Below are positions 35,300-46,199 of a stretch of DNA of 64,000 bases, piece by piece. The notes beneath the pieces are model-generated. The model was given only the letters and a program-made list of their open reading frames with translations. It was not told the DNA's origin and ran no database searches. Every line of letters starts with the position of its first letter. Positions within the stretch are counted from its first letter, which is position 1. A program made the translations under genes and the position numbers. This DNA is from Rhynchospora pubera (lineage: Eukaryota; Streptophyta; Magnoliopsida; Poales; Cyperaceae), in assembly GCA_028095005.1 (NCBI GenBank), contig JAMFTS010000044.1, positions 248,001 to 312,000 of the forward strand. The letters are read 5' to 3'.

Positions 35300-35400
35300 A
35301 CTATCCTTCGCCAGACCCTTGGGTTTGTGGGCGTCCAAAAATCTTATGCGCGCAGGTGCTACCTAAGTCAGCTGCCCCTTGGCTTCCCCAGGTGCGGGTG
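35300..35400 (-). repeat. Cap repeat, proximal copy, right arm
   Basis: Inverted counterpart of 31322-31410: TTGGGTTTGTGGGCGTCCAA then AATCTTATGCGCGCAGGTGC and AGTCAGCTGCCCCTTGGC. Confidence 0.85.
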
Positions 35401-35745
35401 ACAATTGGTTCTCGATCATAGGAGCGCACCTCTGACGCTCAGTCTCTGACCAATCGTTCAATGTGACGTAATGCTTGTCATCTAGGCAAGACAAGTCACT
35501 CAAATGACGCTAAGCGTTCAAGTAACGTCCGGCTGCCGACCGGTACGTCATGAACAGTTGGTTCTCGATCATGGGAGTGTTTCTCTGACACTCAGTCTCT
35601 GACCAGCTGTTGAAGCTTCGCTTGATTCCTGATCAAGCGTCAATGCGACATAATGCTTGGCATTTAGCCAAGGAAAGTCAATAGGGTGACGCTCGACAAT
35701 CTTTGCGAGTGTTCAGGTAATGCCCGGCTTCCGACCGGAACATTG
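35395..35745 (-). repeat. Two tandem units of about 180 bp, right arm
   Basis: Inverted counterpart of 30975-31321 with the same GGCTGCCGACCGG / GGCTTCCGACCGG and TTGGTTCTCGATCAT(A/G)GGAG landmarks. Confidence 0.85.
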
Positions 35746-38700
35746 TAATTTCCCTCCAGCACCGAAAGAGGTAAGTTTTGTTGTGTGGGATCTGGTTGTT
35801 GATTTAAAAGATAGATCGAGTCAACATTACTGAGCTGTTTGAGGCATAAGTAATGTGACTAAGGAACATGTTGAAAGTTTCTGAATGAGGATATTATTTG
35901 GGTAAGGATTATGGATCCATCTGATATAGTGGTGTGATATGGGATAAGGTCTTTAATATAATATGAGGGAGTCGTTTACAGCAACAGTATTGACCTCGAT
36001 ATATCCTTGGAGGTTAGATTGCAAACACTCAAGTTAGGACCTCCTACCTTCTCGAGAGAGCGGGTGCCTTAGATAATCGTAGACTCCTGAAATAAAAGTG
36101 TGATCTTTCCCCAAGGTACGGGTATAATGATGTGGAGTTTGTCCATAGTGACAATGTTTGCATTTCTTTGATAGGCTCATAATGCTGTGTGCCTGTGTCG
36201 GCGGTGTCGGCAGATGTTATCTCTGGCGGGTAGATTGCATACACTCAAGATAGGACCTCCTGCCTTCTCGAGAGAGCGGGTGCCTTTGATAATCGTGGCT
36301 TCCATCATCTCAGCAGGCTTGGGACAACATTGTGAGCTTTTCTCAGACTGCAAAGAGTTCTGCTCGTATGTGGTTGGATCCATATTCTTCACCGATAATA
36401 TCTTGCGGTGTAATTTGCCTTCTCTTTGGGATTTTATCAGTTTGCTGGAATATTGATTTGGTCTTCATCTATTTTGTATATTATTTCGGGTCTCTTGATA
36501 GAGTCCCGTGACACCGTGGTAGATCTCACTATCCATCATTTTGAGGCTAGCGAGTCTCAATTTAACCAGATCATTGAGCTTGATACTTCACTAGTACTCT
36601 TGTTTGTTAGCAACAGTACTTAGTGTCGCCATTTTGATCCACACCCGTCATGACGATGACCGTCTGGTGGTTTGCGATGAGTTTTATTATTCAAGTCATG
36701 AATGAAACACTAGACTCGGTCGTGCTAGTGTGCCAATATGACTTTTAGAAATATTATCCATGCCTTCTCGCTATGAGCCTTTGAGCTTTTGCCGAAACGG
36801 CTTATCTCCATGGTATTTCAATAAGAATAATGGTAGGGGTGTATTTGGTGTAGTTTTTAGTGATGATGATTAGCCAAATAGATTCCCCTTATTTTTCTGA
36901 GCTTCCAGGATTTTTCCTCATATTTTTCTGACCCTCATATGATTTTTCATGAATTAATGGGTTTTTGGATTTTAAAATAAATATAAATTTGAGGTGGCAA
37001 TTTGTGATTGGCCAGAACTGGGAATATGGATTTAAAATATTTTGTTTGTATTTTGGTTATGGTTTTGGCATGACTATATTCTCCCTATTTTTCTGGTCCT
37101 GTAGAAATTTTGTTTGGATTTTTCTGAGTTACGGTTGAATTTCTATGAATTTTTGAAGTTTCCAGCAATAAAATGATGCCACATCAGCAGAGGTGCCACG
37201 TGGCAGATCCTGGTTGGTCCACGCCAGCAGAGGAAAAGAGGAGGTCAGCAGCGACTTTAGTTGAGGAGATGTGAGACGTGGCATTTTCTGGTTGGTTGTC
37301 AATAACTCATTACACCATGTTGACTCGCCATACAGGAAGGGTCACAGAAGATCGCCAAAGTTGGGACGATTTCTATTTAAATCGTTTGGTTGTCTCCATA
37401 TGCCTGGCGCTTAATGGAAACACTAATACCTTCGTCTGTGGGTCCCACTGTCAGTGGATATGGCTCTGGCCGTTATCGTTTGCGCCATGTTTATGCAAGT
37501 TAGGGAATAATCCCCCTTCTTCTCTCCCTTCTTCCTTTTTCTTTCGTCGAACCATCGATGGAGAAACCGCCATGGCTGCGCGATTGGCTACACTAGGTTG
37601 CTGTCAGACATCGATGTAGGGTCGTGAGAGATCGCCTGACTCTCCTGACATTGTGGGGTCCACCAATCGTGCTTATCTCTGTCTTCTTCGCTGTAATCGT
37701 CTCCTCCCTAATCGGCTAGGGTTTAGTGAGGCTTGACGGCGATTCGAGGCCTCTGGTGGGTGTTGAACCAAAGTGGCACGCCTGAGAGCATCTTGAAGGA
37801 TCCATAAAGCTTGGTGTAGCCCCAATTGGACTGTCGAGCTCCTCTGGTATGGTGCTTCGCCTCAGCCCATGTCCAGTCATGACGATGAGATGGCGACTGA
37901 GACTTTCTGGGGGCCACTGCAACTTGGTGATGACTTTGAGGGTATGGTGACATGCTCCTGAAGAGATATGTATCTTCAATTTGACCGAAGGCTGGTCCTA
38001 ACTAAGAGCTCCATCGCAGCCTGGCCACGGTTGTGATGACAAGCCATCAGCTTCTCTGCTGTTGCCACTGCTCGGCGATATAGAGAGTGCAATGGGACGC
38101 TGGGGAGCATGTTGGCATGGTCCCGAAGATGTGCAGCTCATCACAAGACCATGGCAGTATGAGGCTCCTTCTTGATTTGGATCTGACCATGGTGGTGATG
38201 GTGAGACGTCCTTGTATTGATTGAAGAGGAGATGTGAAGACATGATGTTTTGTAAACCATCAGGCTGACGCCAGAACATCTTCTAGGCTGAGATGGTTAC
38301 CTTCCTCTTACATACATTGGCAAAATGAGATGTGCAATACTCCATGAAGCTCCAAAGAAACCTGCTATCCTTTGTTTTTTTTTTTAATCTGCTGTCCATG
38401 TTTGTTGTCCTTGTTGTTGTCCACTTTTTATCTTTTTTTTTTCATGATAGTATGCTTGATATTAAGTATGCGTGCTTAGATATAAACATAGCCTTCATGA
38501 TCCCTTGTACTGTAGTGAATGTAAATATGATTTCCTTATGTTGTTGTCCTCATGAGTACATAACATAAAAGCATGATATAAAAATGAGAATGATTTCTAG
38601 TTGTTCCCTTACATTGTTACTAATGCTTATATTAGTTAAATGAACTTATGTACATACTTACATAAAACGTTTTACTAGTTATTCCTTACATTGTTTACAG

Positions 38701-39079
38701 GTATGTGTGCAACCAGAAGGAAAATAAGGAAAATGAAAGTTGCAAAGAAAAGGAATAAACCTTCTTAATTTACCACCAGATTACACCCAAAAAAAAAGAA
38801 AGTAGGTTCTACTACTGCTGAAAATACAAGGCTATTACTTCTACTACTTCATTCCTCTTTTTGTTTTTTTTTATTTTATATAGAGTAGCTATCCTAATTT
38901 GCACAAAAAATACTCTTCTCAAATCTCAAAGTGGTAGCCTTATGCCTAACCTCTCCTGGATATCTTCTGGTTGTGTGTTGTGTCTCTAGCGCTTGTGTTT
39001 CTAGGTTGTGAGCTTGATTGCTGGGGTGTGGGTGTCTCTTGTTGTATCACCTCTCTCTGCATGGCTTCTGAGGTGCCCC

Positions 39080-39086
39080 TTTTATA
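39080..39086 (-). promoter_or_regulatory. Candidate TATA box in right arm, facing the centre
   Basis: CTATAAAAGGGG on the minus strand at the position equivalent to the TATAAAT at 27501. Both are followed within about 30 bases by CCATGCAG. See left-arm entry. Confidence 0.35.
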
Positions 39087-40702
39087 GGGGATTTAGAGGG
39101 TACTGTGGATGGCACCAATCATCCAAATTCTGAGGTAGCTGGACAGTTTTACCGCTGGTGTGTCTCACAGAGCCCCACTACTGCACCTAAGAAATCTTCT
39201 TCATTTCTTTGTTCCTACTGACCATGCCAATAGTGAGACATTATTCATTTTAGCAAGCATTAATTCCTCTCCTCATGCTGTAATGAATCTCCTTGTTGCC
39301 AATTTTCTTTTCAACTTATCACTTCCAGTTTCACCTTGATTTAATAAGAACCAGCATTTTCTATGTGAATTGTTTCTTGATTTATCAATTACAAGTCTTC
39401 TTTGAATGCTACATGTCCTGATCTTAGCCCAAGAACAACTTATACTGATTTTCATCTGTATTTGTAAATCGAGCTTATGCCAATTTGTGATTTCTTTCTT
39501 CTCTTACTTTACTGACTTCTCATGTGCATGTTTTATTAGATATTGGAATCAACACAATCATCCATCACATGTTGCTCATTTCCTGAAATTTGGTGATGGG
39601 TTTGCACACGGCTGCTCCATGTTTTTGGTGATTTAATTCCATAATCCCTTCAATTAACACTCCCTGATGGTTGCCTAACCATGAAATTGGATCAATTGAG
39701 TTTTATTTTCATCAATTGAGCAAGTCTCAAAATTTCAGGCCTCAAAGGATTGAGCCTCTCCCATCTCAAATCTACTGGAGGGCGTGTAATTGAGTTTATC
39801 CATCGGCATTGGGATTCCATTCTCTCACAATTAAATGCCCCGACATGATGGCATGGTGAAGAGGTGAATTGAAGTGTGCCAGCGAAATCATTACGTTTCC
39901 CAATTGCGTGAGAAAGGAAGAGGAGACAACAATGAGCGAGCTCCTGTGCCCAGCGCGAGAAGGAGAGGAGACAACGAGAATCGATCCTCGTCATCATTGC
40001 TTGGCATCGAATTTCAACAGGCGTGGGAGGGAGAGGGGTCCTCTCCTGCGTCACGGCGTTCGTCAGACGCTTCTCTGCGTCATGGCTTTCGTCAGGAACA
40101 GGAGCAGTCGGAACAAAGGAGACGGAGAGATACTGTGATGGGCCGAGAGCGTTTATGGGCCTTCCGTTCTATTTTTTTTTTTTTTGAACCAATGTGGATT
40201 GGGCTGCTGCATCCCCATTTTTAGTATGGGCCTTCTTTTTTTTTGCTTTGGACTGATATGAGTTGGGCCGAAAAAAATGGGCCAGAGAAATTTAATTGTT
40301 TATTTGATCATGGGATATCTCTTTGCACGAATCTCGATGCCTTGATTTTTTTTTATACATATATTTTCCGTATAATCATATAACTCCACTCATGAAATTA
40401 TATAATTATTTTCTTGTTGCACCTCAAGGTATGATCTGGCGTTTTTCGTGAGTTCCACGAATATATATCGCATGCCAAATTATCGTGATTTTATTTTTCC
40501 CATTAATACGGACACCAATATAGCCTTTGGGATTTAGCACCATTTGTTTTGTCACGACATTAAATCCTCACGAATACTCCTTCCCAATTTATCCAAGATA
40601 ATTTCAGATTATCGGGCGCCTCCCGTATCTGACTTATGTATAAAATATCTAATTTCCCTTTACCGTTTCCCGGTATTTATGAGAATATTTTAGGGTTCAA
40701 CA

Positions 40703-42046
40703 AATGCCCCCCACCAGAGCGGGTTGGGAGAATTATCTTCGAGTGACCTGCTATGGTGCCCTGTCATGAGTCACTATTTTCGCGTTTGTCTTTTATGGCT
40801 TCTCAACTTAAATATGACGCCCCCTTTTGATGATAAATATGACGCTGCTACTCGGTTATGCGCATGCCTGGTAAAGTTGTTGTCTTTTCTTCGTTGGATG
40901 GCAATTCCGTACTAAGCCCCGCATCTAATTTTCGCCAATTCTCGATGCGTCACTGCCTTTGTGTCACATCTTTGCCTGTGGCCTTAGAGGTTCGGATCCA
41001 GGTTCGGATAGATTCCTCTTTTGGTTCGGTTACGCACAGTGAGGCCTTTTCCGAGTTTATATATGGGAGTTCTTTTTCTCTTTTGTCACCATCTCTTTTA
41101 AACTCTCATCTTATAACTTCCACCTCAATCCGTGAATGCCTAAAAAAATACTTCAATATATCTTGAGTGGCCTATAAAGTTTTCAGATCTTTGTGATGCC
41201 TTATGTAACCTCTGGGTCTTTCCGGGACTCTCCCGTTTCACCCATAATATCTTCGCATCACTGATTCTAGCATCTCTTCTTTAATGTCTGAGGTAGGAGA
41301 CAAGATGTCATAAGACATCTTATACGTTTTGCTCAAACATTTCACATGTAGAAGTTGAGGTCTCTTCAGAAGGTGTGTTGAGCTTATCCTCCTCATGGCG
41401 CACTTCTTTTGCAAAATCTCTACTGCGAAAGGACCCGTTCATGAAAAGAATTACACGCCTACCATTTCCTTGCTCTTGTATGCTGCTTTAATCAGGAGTG
41501 TCTCATATTTTGGCCTTGGGTGATGTTGTTGCTTCGACGTGTCACTGGCCTCTGAGTTTCGCAATTTCTCCATACAGATCTGGCTAGCTCTATTATGATA
41601 GAACTGTGTTGTCATCATGACAGTCATTTTGTATGGTGGTTTTTCTGTGTATTATCATGGGCACTCTGTTGTTGTATGTGTGTTGGGTAAGGCCGTGTAG
41701 ACACATGTATGACACGTTTATAAGTATTGATCTCAGCATATGCGTTAAAACTTGTGATGGCAGGCTTTGTGATGTTGTAATATATGTGTTTCTTTATTCG
41801 CCTCGTGTTTCGCTGATTCCAATATTTGTCTCTTTACGACCGTGGGCCAACATATCATGTAATGCCTTTTCGTCTAGGGAACGTGGTGTTGTAGTGTGGT
41901 CACGCGTGTGCATTCACCATAGTTGCGGTCCCCCTTTACTTGTCTCTTTCTCTTCCCATTCTTTTTTATCGCGTCTCTTCCCCTCTTTTTTTTTAACCCG
42001 ACTTCGCCACTTTATCTTTTCGCCACCTCTTCATTAATATTATCAA
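40703..42046. other. Unique segment between palindrome and ORF at 42047; no gene assigned
   Basis: Begins AAATGCCCCCCACCAGAGCG immediately after the palindrome end. Frames such as 41633-42037 are open but resemble no family I know and have no coding features. CT-rich tracts near 41940-42000 precede the ATG at 42047 and could be leader sequence. Confidence 0.5.
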
Positions 42047-42375
42047 ATGGCTGATGAGCGTTTTCCCTCTTCTACTGACGAGTTTAACGACCATCCAGGC
42101 CGTACCACGGAGGAGATCGAGGAACTTGAAGAGGATGCGGCGTCGGAAATCGTGCGCGCTCTTGGTGACAACTGGGGAAACCCATATGACCAAGAGATTC
42201 ATGCTTACTGGAGGCCACTTCCTTCCTACAATTGGGGTGTTAATTCTGCTCCGCCTGAACTCCCAGAATACAAGCGGCCTTCTTGCTTTTATTTTTTCTG
42301 GCTCCCTGTTCTTGTAGCTCTTGGTATAACAGCCTTACATTTGTATTTTTCGGGAGAAAGAATCGATTGGAGTAG
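42047..42375 (+). CDS. Possible first exon or small ORF of unknown function
   Basis: ATG at 42047 has a favourable context (CAAATGGC). The frame of 110 codons starts MADERFPSSTDEFNDHPGRT, is strongly acidic to residue 40 (EEIEELEEDAASE), then has WRPLPSYNWG and a hydrophobic stretch at about residues 80-101 (FYFFWLPVLVALGITALHLYF). The stop TAG at 42377 overlaps a good donor (AG|GTAGC), so this may be an exon continuing further on. TTGTTTTAG near 42472 looks like an acceptor, but the sequence after it closes quickly in the phase I can follow. Whether it belongs to the gene at 43671 is unknown. Confidence 0.4.
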
Positions 42376-42469
42376 GTAGCATGTATTTTTCAATTTTATG
42401 AATGCTATGCCGCGATTGGTGATTGATTTGTTCATCTCCCCTTACTTTTTTCATGCCTTTATTTTGTTT

Positions 42470-42965
42470 TAGGGACAAAATACATAAAACCCTGTTCATT
42501 ATTTAGTGACGGTATAATGAACTTACCGGTGTTGGTTGAATTATGGCTCACTCCAACAATTGACCATTTTGAAAGTGAAATTTAGGCTTGTAGATTTTGT
42601 GGTGCTTAGGATATATATTTGGTGGAGGAAACGTCTTATGTCGCTATAATGCAAGACGCTCCTTATTTTCCGTTAGGGACATAAAGCTTCAGCTGCTCCA
42701 TGTACCTGCAAAATATAATAAGAAATGGGAATATGTTATTTATTTTGTTTAAGGGACAAAATGCCAAAACCCTCGTTCATCGTTTTCGAAACCGGTAGGA
42801 TGAACGTTCACCGGTGATAGTAGGTTTAAGGCCGGCACTATCAATAGGCCCTTTTATTTTGTAGAGACTTGGCTGTGGAATTTTCTGGAGTTTCGGGAAA
42901 TTTTTGTTGTGGAAGAGATATCTCATGTTGCCTCGCGGCAAGCCATCCCTTTAATATAAGACATG
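42470..42965 (+). repeat. Diverged tandem duplication of about 280 bp
   Basis: TTTTAGGGACAAAATACATA at 42470 and TTTAAGGGACAAAATGCCAA at 42750 each start a block sharing AAAACCCT, GTTCAT, a (GG)TA-GATGAAC motif and CACCGGTG, and later a GGA(A/G)GA(A/G) with TCTTATGTCGC / TCTCATGTTGC. Each begins right after an acceptor-like T-rich AG, as a duplicated exon would. The second block keeps the open piece VETWLWNFLEFREIFVVEEI. Probably decayed exons of the transposon-like gene that follows. Confidence 0.55.
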
Positions 42966-43578
42966 ATTTTTAACAGCATCTGTAGTCAACATTTTGTGGT
43001 CCTCGTGGAATGCCCTTTTAAAATTCTTCCGAGATATCGGTTTCTTCGTGGAACATTTTCTTGACAAAGGCCCATGAAATCTTGGCCCAGCAGGATTTCT
43101 TAGCATTAGTCACCCTCTTTTTATCTATGAATCAATTCCTTGCTAAGCACTGGTCCACCCTATGTCGAACCATCATTACTTTCTGTCGGTCTTTGTTTGT
43201 ATTCGACATATCATTCATCCGGGAGACTCCCGTCACTTCCTTGTCTGCTACTATACTTGATGCGCATGTGACATACCCGATTTTTCCGGGTTATGTTCTT
43301 GGGGCTTGAATGTCTTATTTTGCCTATATATATATGGAGGACTTTTTCATCACTTTCCTTCATCAATTCCCAATTCTTACACCAAACTGCAAACATGCTC
43401 TGGCGTCTTTTGGTTAGTCTCATGGCTCCCATGGTTGTCATTCTTCTTGAAATGAAGAGACTTTCGAGCATTGCAATACTACCATGGGTCTCAGAGAATG
43501 CTTTGTGGCTAGCTATCTTCATTTCTACCTTCTTGGGATGTTGGAGAATGAATGTATGCGCCTTCATCGATCTTGAGC

Positions 43579-43661
43579 CATTTGCTAGGGTTTGTGTATC
43601 TTGGCGGATCATCGACCCCTTTGTCATTTGCTAGGGTTTGTGTATCTTGGCGGATCATCGA
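43579..43661 (+). repeat. 37-bp direct duplication at the front of the spliced gene
   Basis: CATTTGCTAGGGTTTGTGTA then TCTTGGCGGATCATCGA occurs at 43579-43615 and 43625-43661 without a mismatch that I can find. The offset of 46 bases shifts the frame, so this young duplication breaks any continuity of the reading frame into 43671 from upstream. Confidence 0.9.
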
Positions 43662-43670
43662 GGGACCTTA

Positions 43671-46137
43671 ATGGATAGGATGGGCATCTGTTTGGATTGG
43701 AACATGACCTCCACTGGATTCACCAAGGTAGAATTCCCAGAACCTACCGAGGATGAATATGCCATAATAACCCATCTGGGTAGAACCTCTCAGGCGGGCT
43801 ACCAGCTGTGTTGGGACGGGGGGAGCCCTGTAGCAGATGATCGCACCTTCGCTGAATGCATCGAGCCTGATGCTGGCGCAGATGAGGAGCTACCCCTGCA
43901 GCAACTTAACTATTCTCCTCCTCCTGAAGAGGAAGGGGAAGGATCACCACCGCCGATCGAGTCTCCAACTACTAAGGCTCTTCCTGTCACAAAAGCTCCT
44001 CCTGCCAAAAAGGCGCCTACTTCCGTCCCCAAGGCCTCTGCAATGTTTAGGATTGCTAAGGGGGGCGGCTCTAAGGGTTCTAAGCCTGCTTCTTCTCGCA
44101 CTTCTCAACATCCCAAAACCGCGCAAATATTTGAGAAAGCCCCAGCGGAAAGGGTGTTGGCCGAGGGAGGATCGGCGGCAAAGGAAACTAAAAAGAGAAA
44201 ACGTGTCGAAGGTTCCTCGAAACATTCATCGCCAACTCCCCCAGACTTCCCTGGATCGTCCGTTGGTGGTGAATTGGCGATGCCTGCCGCACCAAGGCAG
44301 ACATTCGAAAAAACATCTGGGAAGACACCTGTTGGTGAACAAACTGCGCCGGCTCATCCTTCCTCTTCTTCCCAGCGTCGCCTAACTACTCCGGATGATT
44401 CTTGGCGCACAGCTCGCGTCGGGAATATTCATGAAGATGAGAAAGTTTCTCTGCGCCTCCCTGGTATAAACGTGGATCCTTCCAAAATTCAGGTTTCACT
44501 CTTTGTTTATCTTGTTCATCCTCATCGTTCTCTCTTTTTTTTTTTTTTTTAAATAACGAAGTTGCTTAAATGCATAGGTGCCTCGCCTTGTTGCCTCCCT
44601 GCATCGCGTGTCTTTGGACCTATGTCCACAAATTAGTAATTCGCTTACTGGCTTATCAATGGAGGAGAAGTTCATGCGGATGCACTCTTTACTGATGGAG
44701 TTGGGATGTCTCCAGGCGAGTGTCCATGGTCACTCTCGCAATTTTGGAAGTGCTTGGATGAAGTCGCTATATTCTTTGGCGGAAAGGAATGCCCAAATCG
44801 ACAAAGAGCTTCGTGTGCTTCGTGGAGAGCAAGAATCAGACTGGGGCTTCAAGGTGGATCTGTCGCAATTCTCGTTTGCGAACCGCGCTTCTGACGAAGA
44901 CAAGGCTGAAATGACTGCGTTGTTTGAAAAATTTGCCGCCGCCCAGGATACTTTGTTGGTTCGTGCGCAGACTGCTGAAGCGGACAAAGACCTGATGTCT
45001 GAGACGCTGAGCCGCGCCTCCCGCGTCAATGTTGACCTTCAGAATCAGCTGTCTGCAGCGCAAATATCGCTGGATCAACGCGACCAACAACTGGAGAAAG
45101 CCAAAGAGCTTATTCTCCAACGAGATGGGGCCATATCAGATTGGAAGAAAACATGCGAGAAGGTAGCGCGCCAACAGAAAGAGCGAATAGCTGAGTTGGC
45201 GAAGTTGAAGTTAGCCAATGAGGCTTTGGAACAGAAAACTGAGGAATTGCTGAACGAGCTTCAGAAAAAGAACCAAGAATTGGCAGGTCTTGGTGAAGAG
45301 GTGTCTCGGGTGAAGGCCGAAAAGGATCAGCTAGCGTCTGAAAAGGCCCAGCTACATTCGGAGGTTATCCAGACCTCCTCGCTGTTGCAGGAATCTTCCG
45401 TTCGTCTTGTTGAGCTGCAAGCCGAGATAGAGAGATTGAAGTCTCTCCCTGCCACTTCCAAAGGCAAAGAGATTTGTACTGATAAGGGAGAAGTCCGCTC
45501 TTCCCATGACTTTCTTCAGGCCTTCCTTCAATCCACAGGTGCCCAAGCTGCAGCTACCCGCCTCATTTGCGGGGGTCTTCATTACATGCTGAAGCTGAAA
45601 TGTGATCAGCTGCGTCAATACTATCCGTTCACCCGGGAGGAGTTTGGGATTATGGACACTGCGCCAGAGCCTGACGTCGCTTTGTCGCAGTGTCGTTGGG
45701 ATGAGGAAAGTGGCGATCTTATTTGCCAAGATGAGGAAGGTTACCGAGTGGTAGAGTTAGGTATGGAAGTAACAAAACCTCTCTTGACTCCTCGCTACCC
45801 CTGGTCGAGTTCTGGCGCTGTTTGGCCTTCAGACATAACTCGTCCTTCTAAGGAGGAGGTTGAAGCCGAAGACGAAGACGAGGAAGGCTCTGACGAGGAG
45901 AGGTCTGCGGGGGTAAACACCTTTGGGGAGGCTGGGCCTGTTGCCGAATTAGCTGAAGACCTTGCTCGCCTTTCCCCGCATCATGCCGAGGGGGCAGGGT
46001 CACTTAACATTTCCGAGCAATTTGACCAGATGATGAATGAGCAAAGGGAGTATAACTTGCTTCATCCAGATCTCCAACTAAGTGATTTTAGTCTCCCTGG
46101 TGGCTCTTTAGGCGGTGATGTAGTTGGAGAGCCATGA
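43671..46137 (+). CDS. Spliced gene of unknown function with coiled coil (two exons)
   Basis: Exon 43671-44492 (274 codons, ATG at 43671) joins exon 44578-46137 in phase 0 over an 85-bp intron (CAG|GTTTCA to GCATAG|GTG), giving about 793 aa. The first part has PEPTEDEYAIITHLGRTS, then a low-complexity Pro/Ser/Lys-rich region and an NLS-like KKRKRVE near residue 184. Exon 2 has a long heptad-rich coiled coil (roughly residues 130-290 of the exon product; LAKLKLANEALEQKTEELLN and similar), then a folded-looking region (GAQAAATRLICGG, YYPFTREEFG) and an acidic tail (EAEDEDEEGSDEE). I recognise no catalytic domain. Such NLS plus coiled-coil proteins occur next to plant mobile-domain and gag-like transposon genes, so a transposon accessory protein is plausible but not shown. 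The frame is clean over 2.4 kb, which suggests recent selection. Confidence 0.65.
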
Positions 46138-46138
46138 G

Positions 46139-46196
46139 TTACTGTTCCATGTTTCATCATTTGTTGTTTACTGTTCCATGTTTCATCATTTGTTGT
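46139..46196 (+). repeat. Two perfect 29-bp tandem units after the stop codon
   Basis: TTACTGTTCCATGTTTCATC followed by ATTTGTTGT is repeated directly at 46139-46167 and 46168-46196, immediately behind the stop at 46135-46137. Probably 3' untranslated region. Confidence 0.9.
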
Positions 46197-46199
46197 ATG

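Larger units (their letters stand above)
33590..40702 (-). mobile_element. Giant foldback element, right arm
   Basis: Reverse-complement partner of 25840-33099, ending GGGTTCAACA at 40702. Together with TGTTGAACCC at the left end this gives TG...CA termini, but the flanks (ATTGTTAG left, AATGCCCC right) show no target duplication. Arms differ by many substitutions and small indels. Examples: GCTTCGGGAAGTCCATGCC left versus GCTTCGGGAAATCCATGCC right. Frames such as 36187-36456 mirror those in the left arm and look like decayed, non-selected sequence. Confidence 0.9.

Noticed and set aside
36187..36456. Open frames mirrored in both palindrome arms (30260-30559 and 36187-36456)
   Set aside because: They are similar only because the arms are homologous. 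Frames are short and changes are not concentrated at third positions as far as I could see by eye.
25840..40702. Reading the palindrome as a pair of inverted LTRs of a retrotransposon because of the TG...CA ends
   Set aside because: No primer-binding site, polypurine tract or pol domain lies inside, the arms are 7 kb, and no 4-6 bp target duplication is present.
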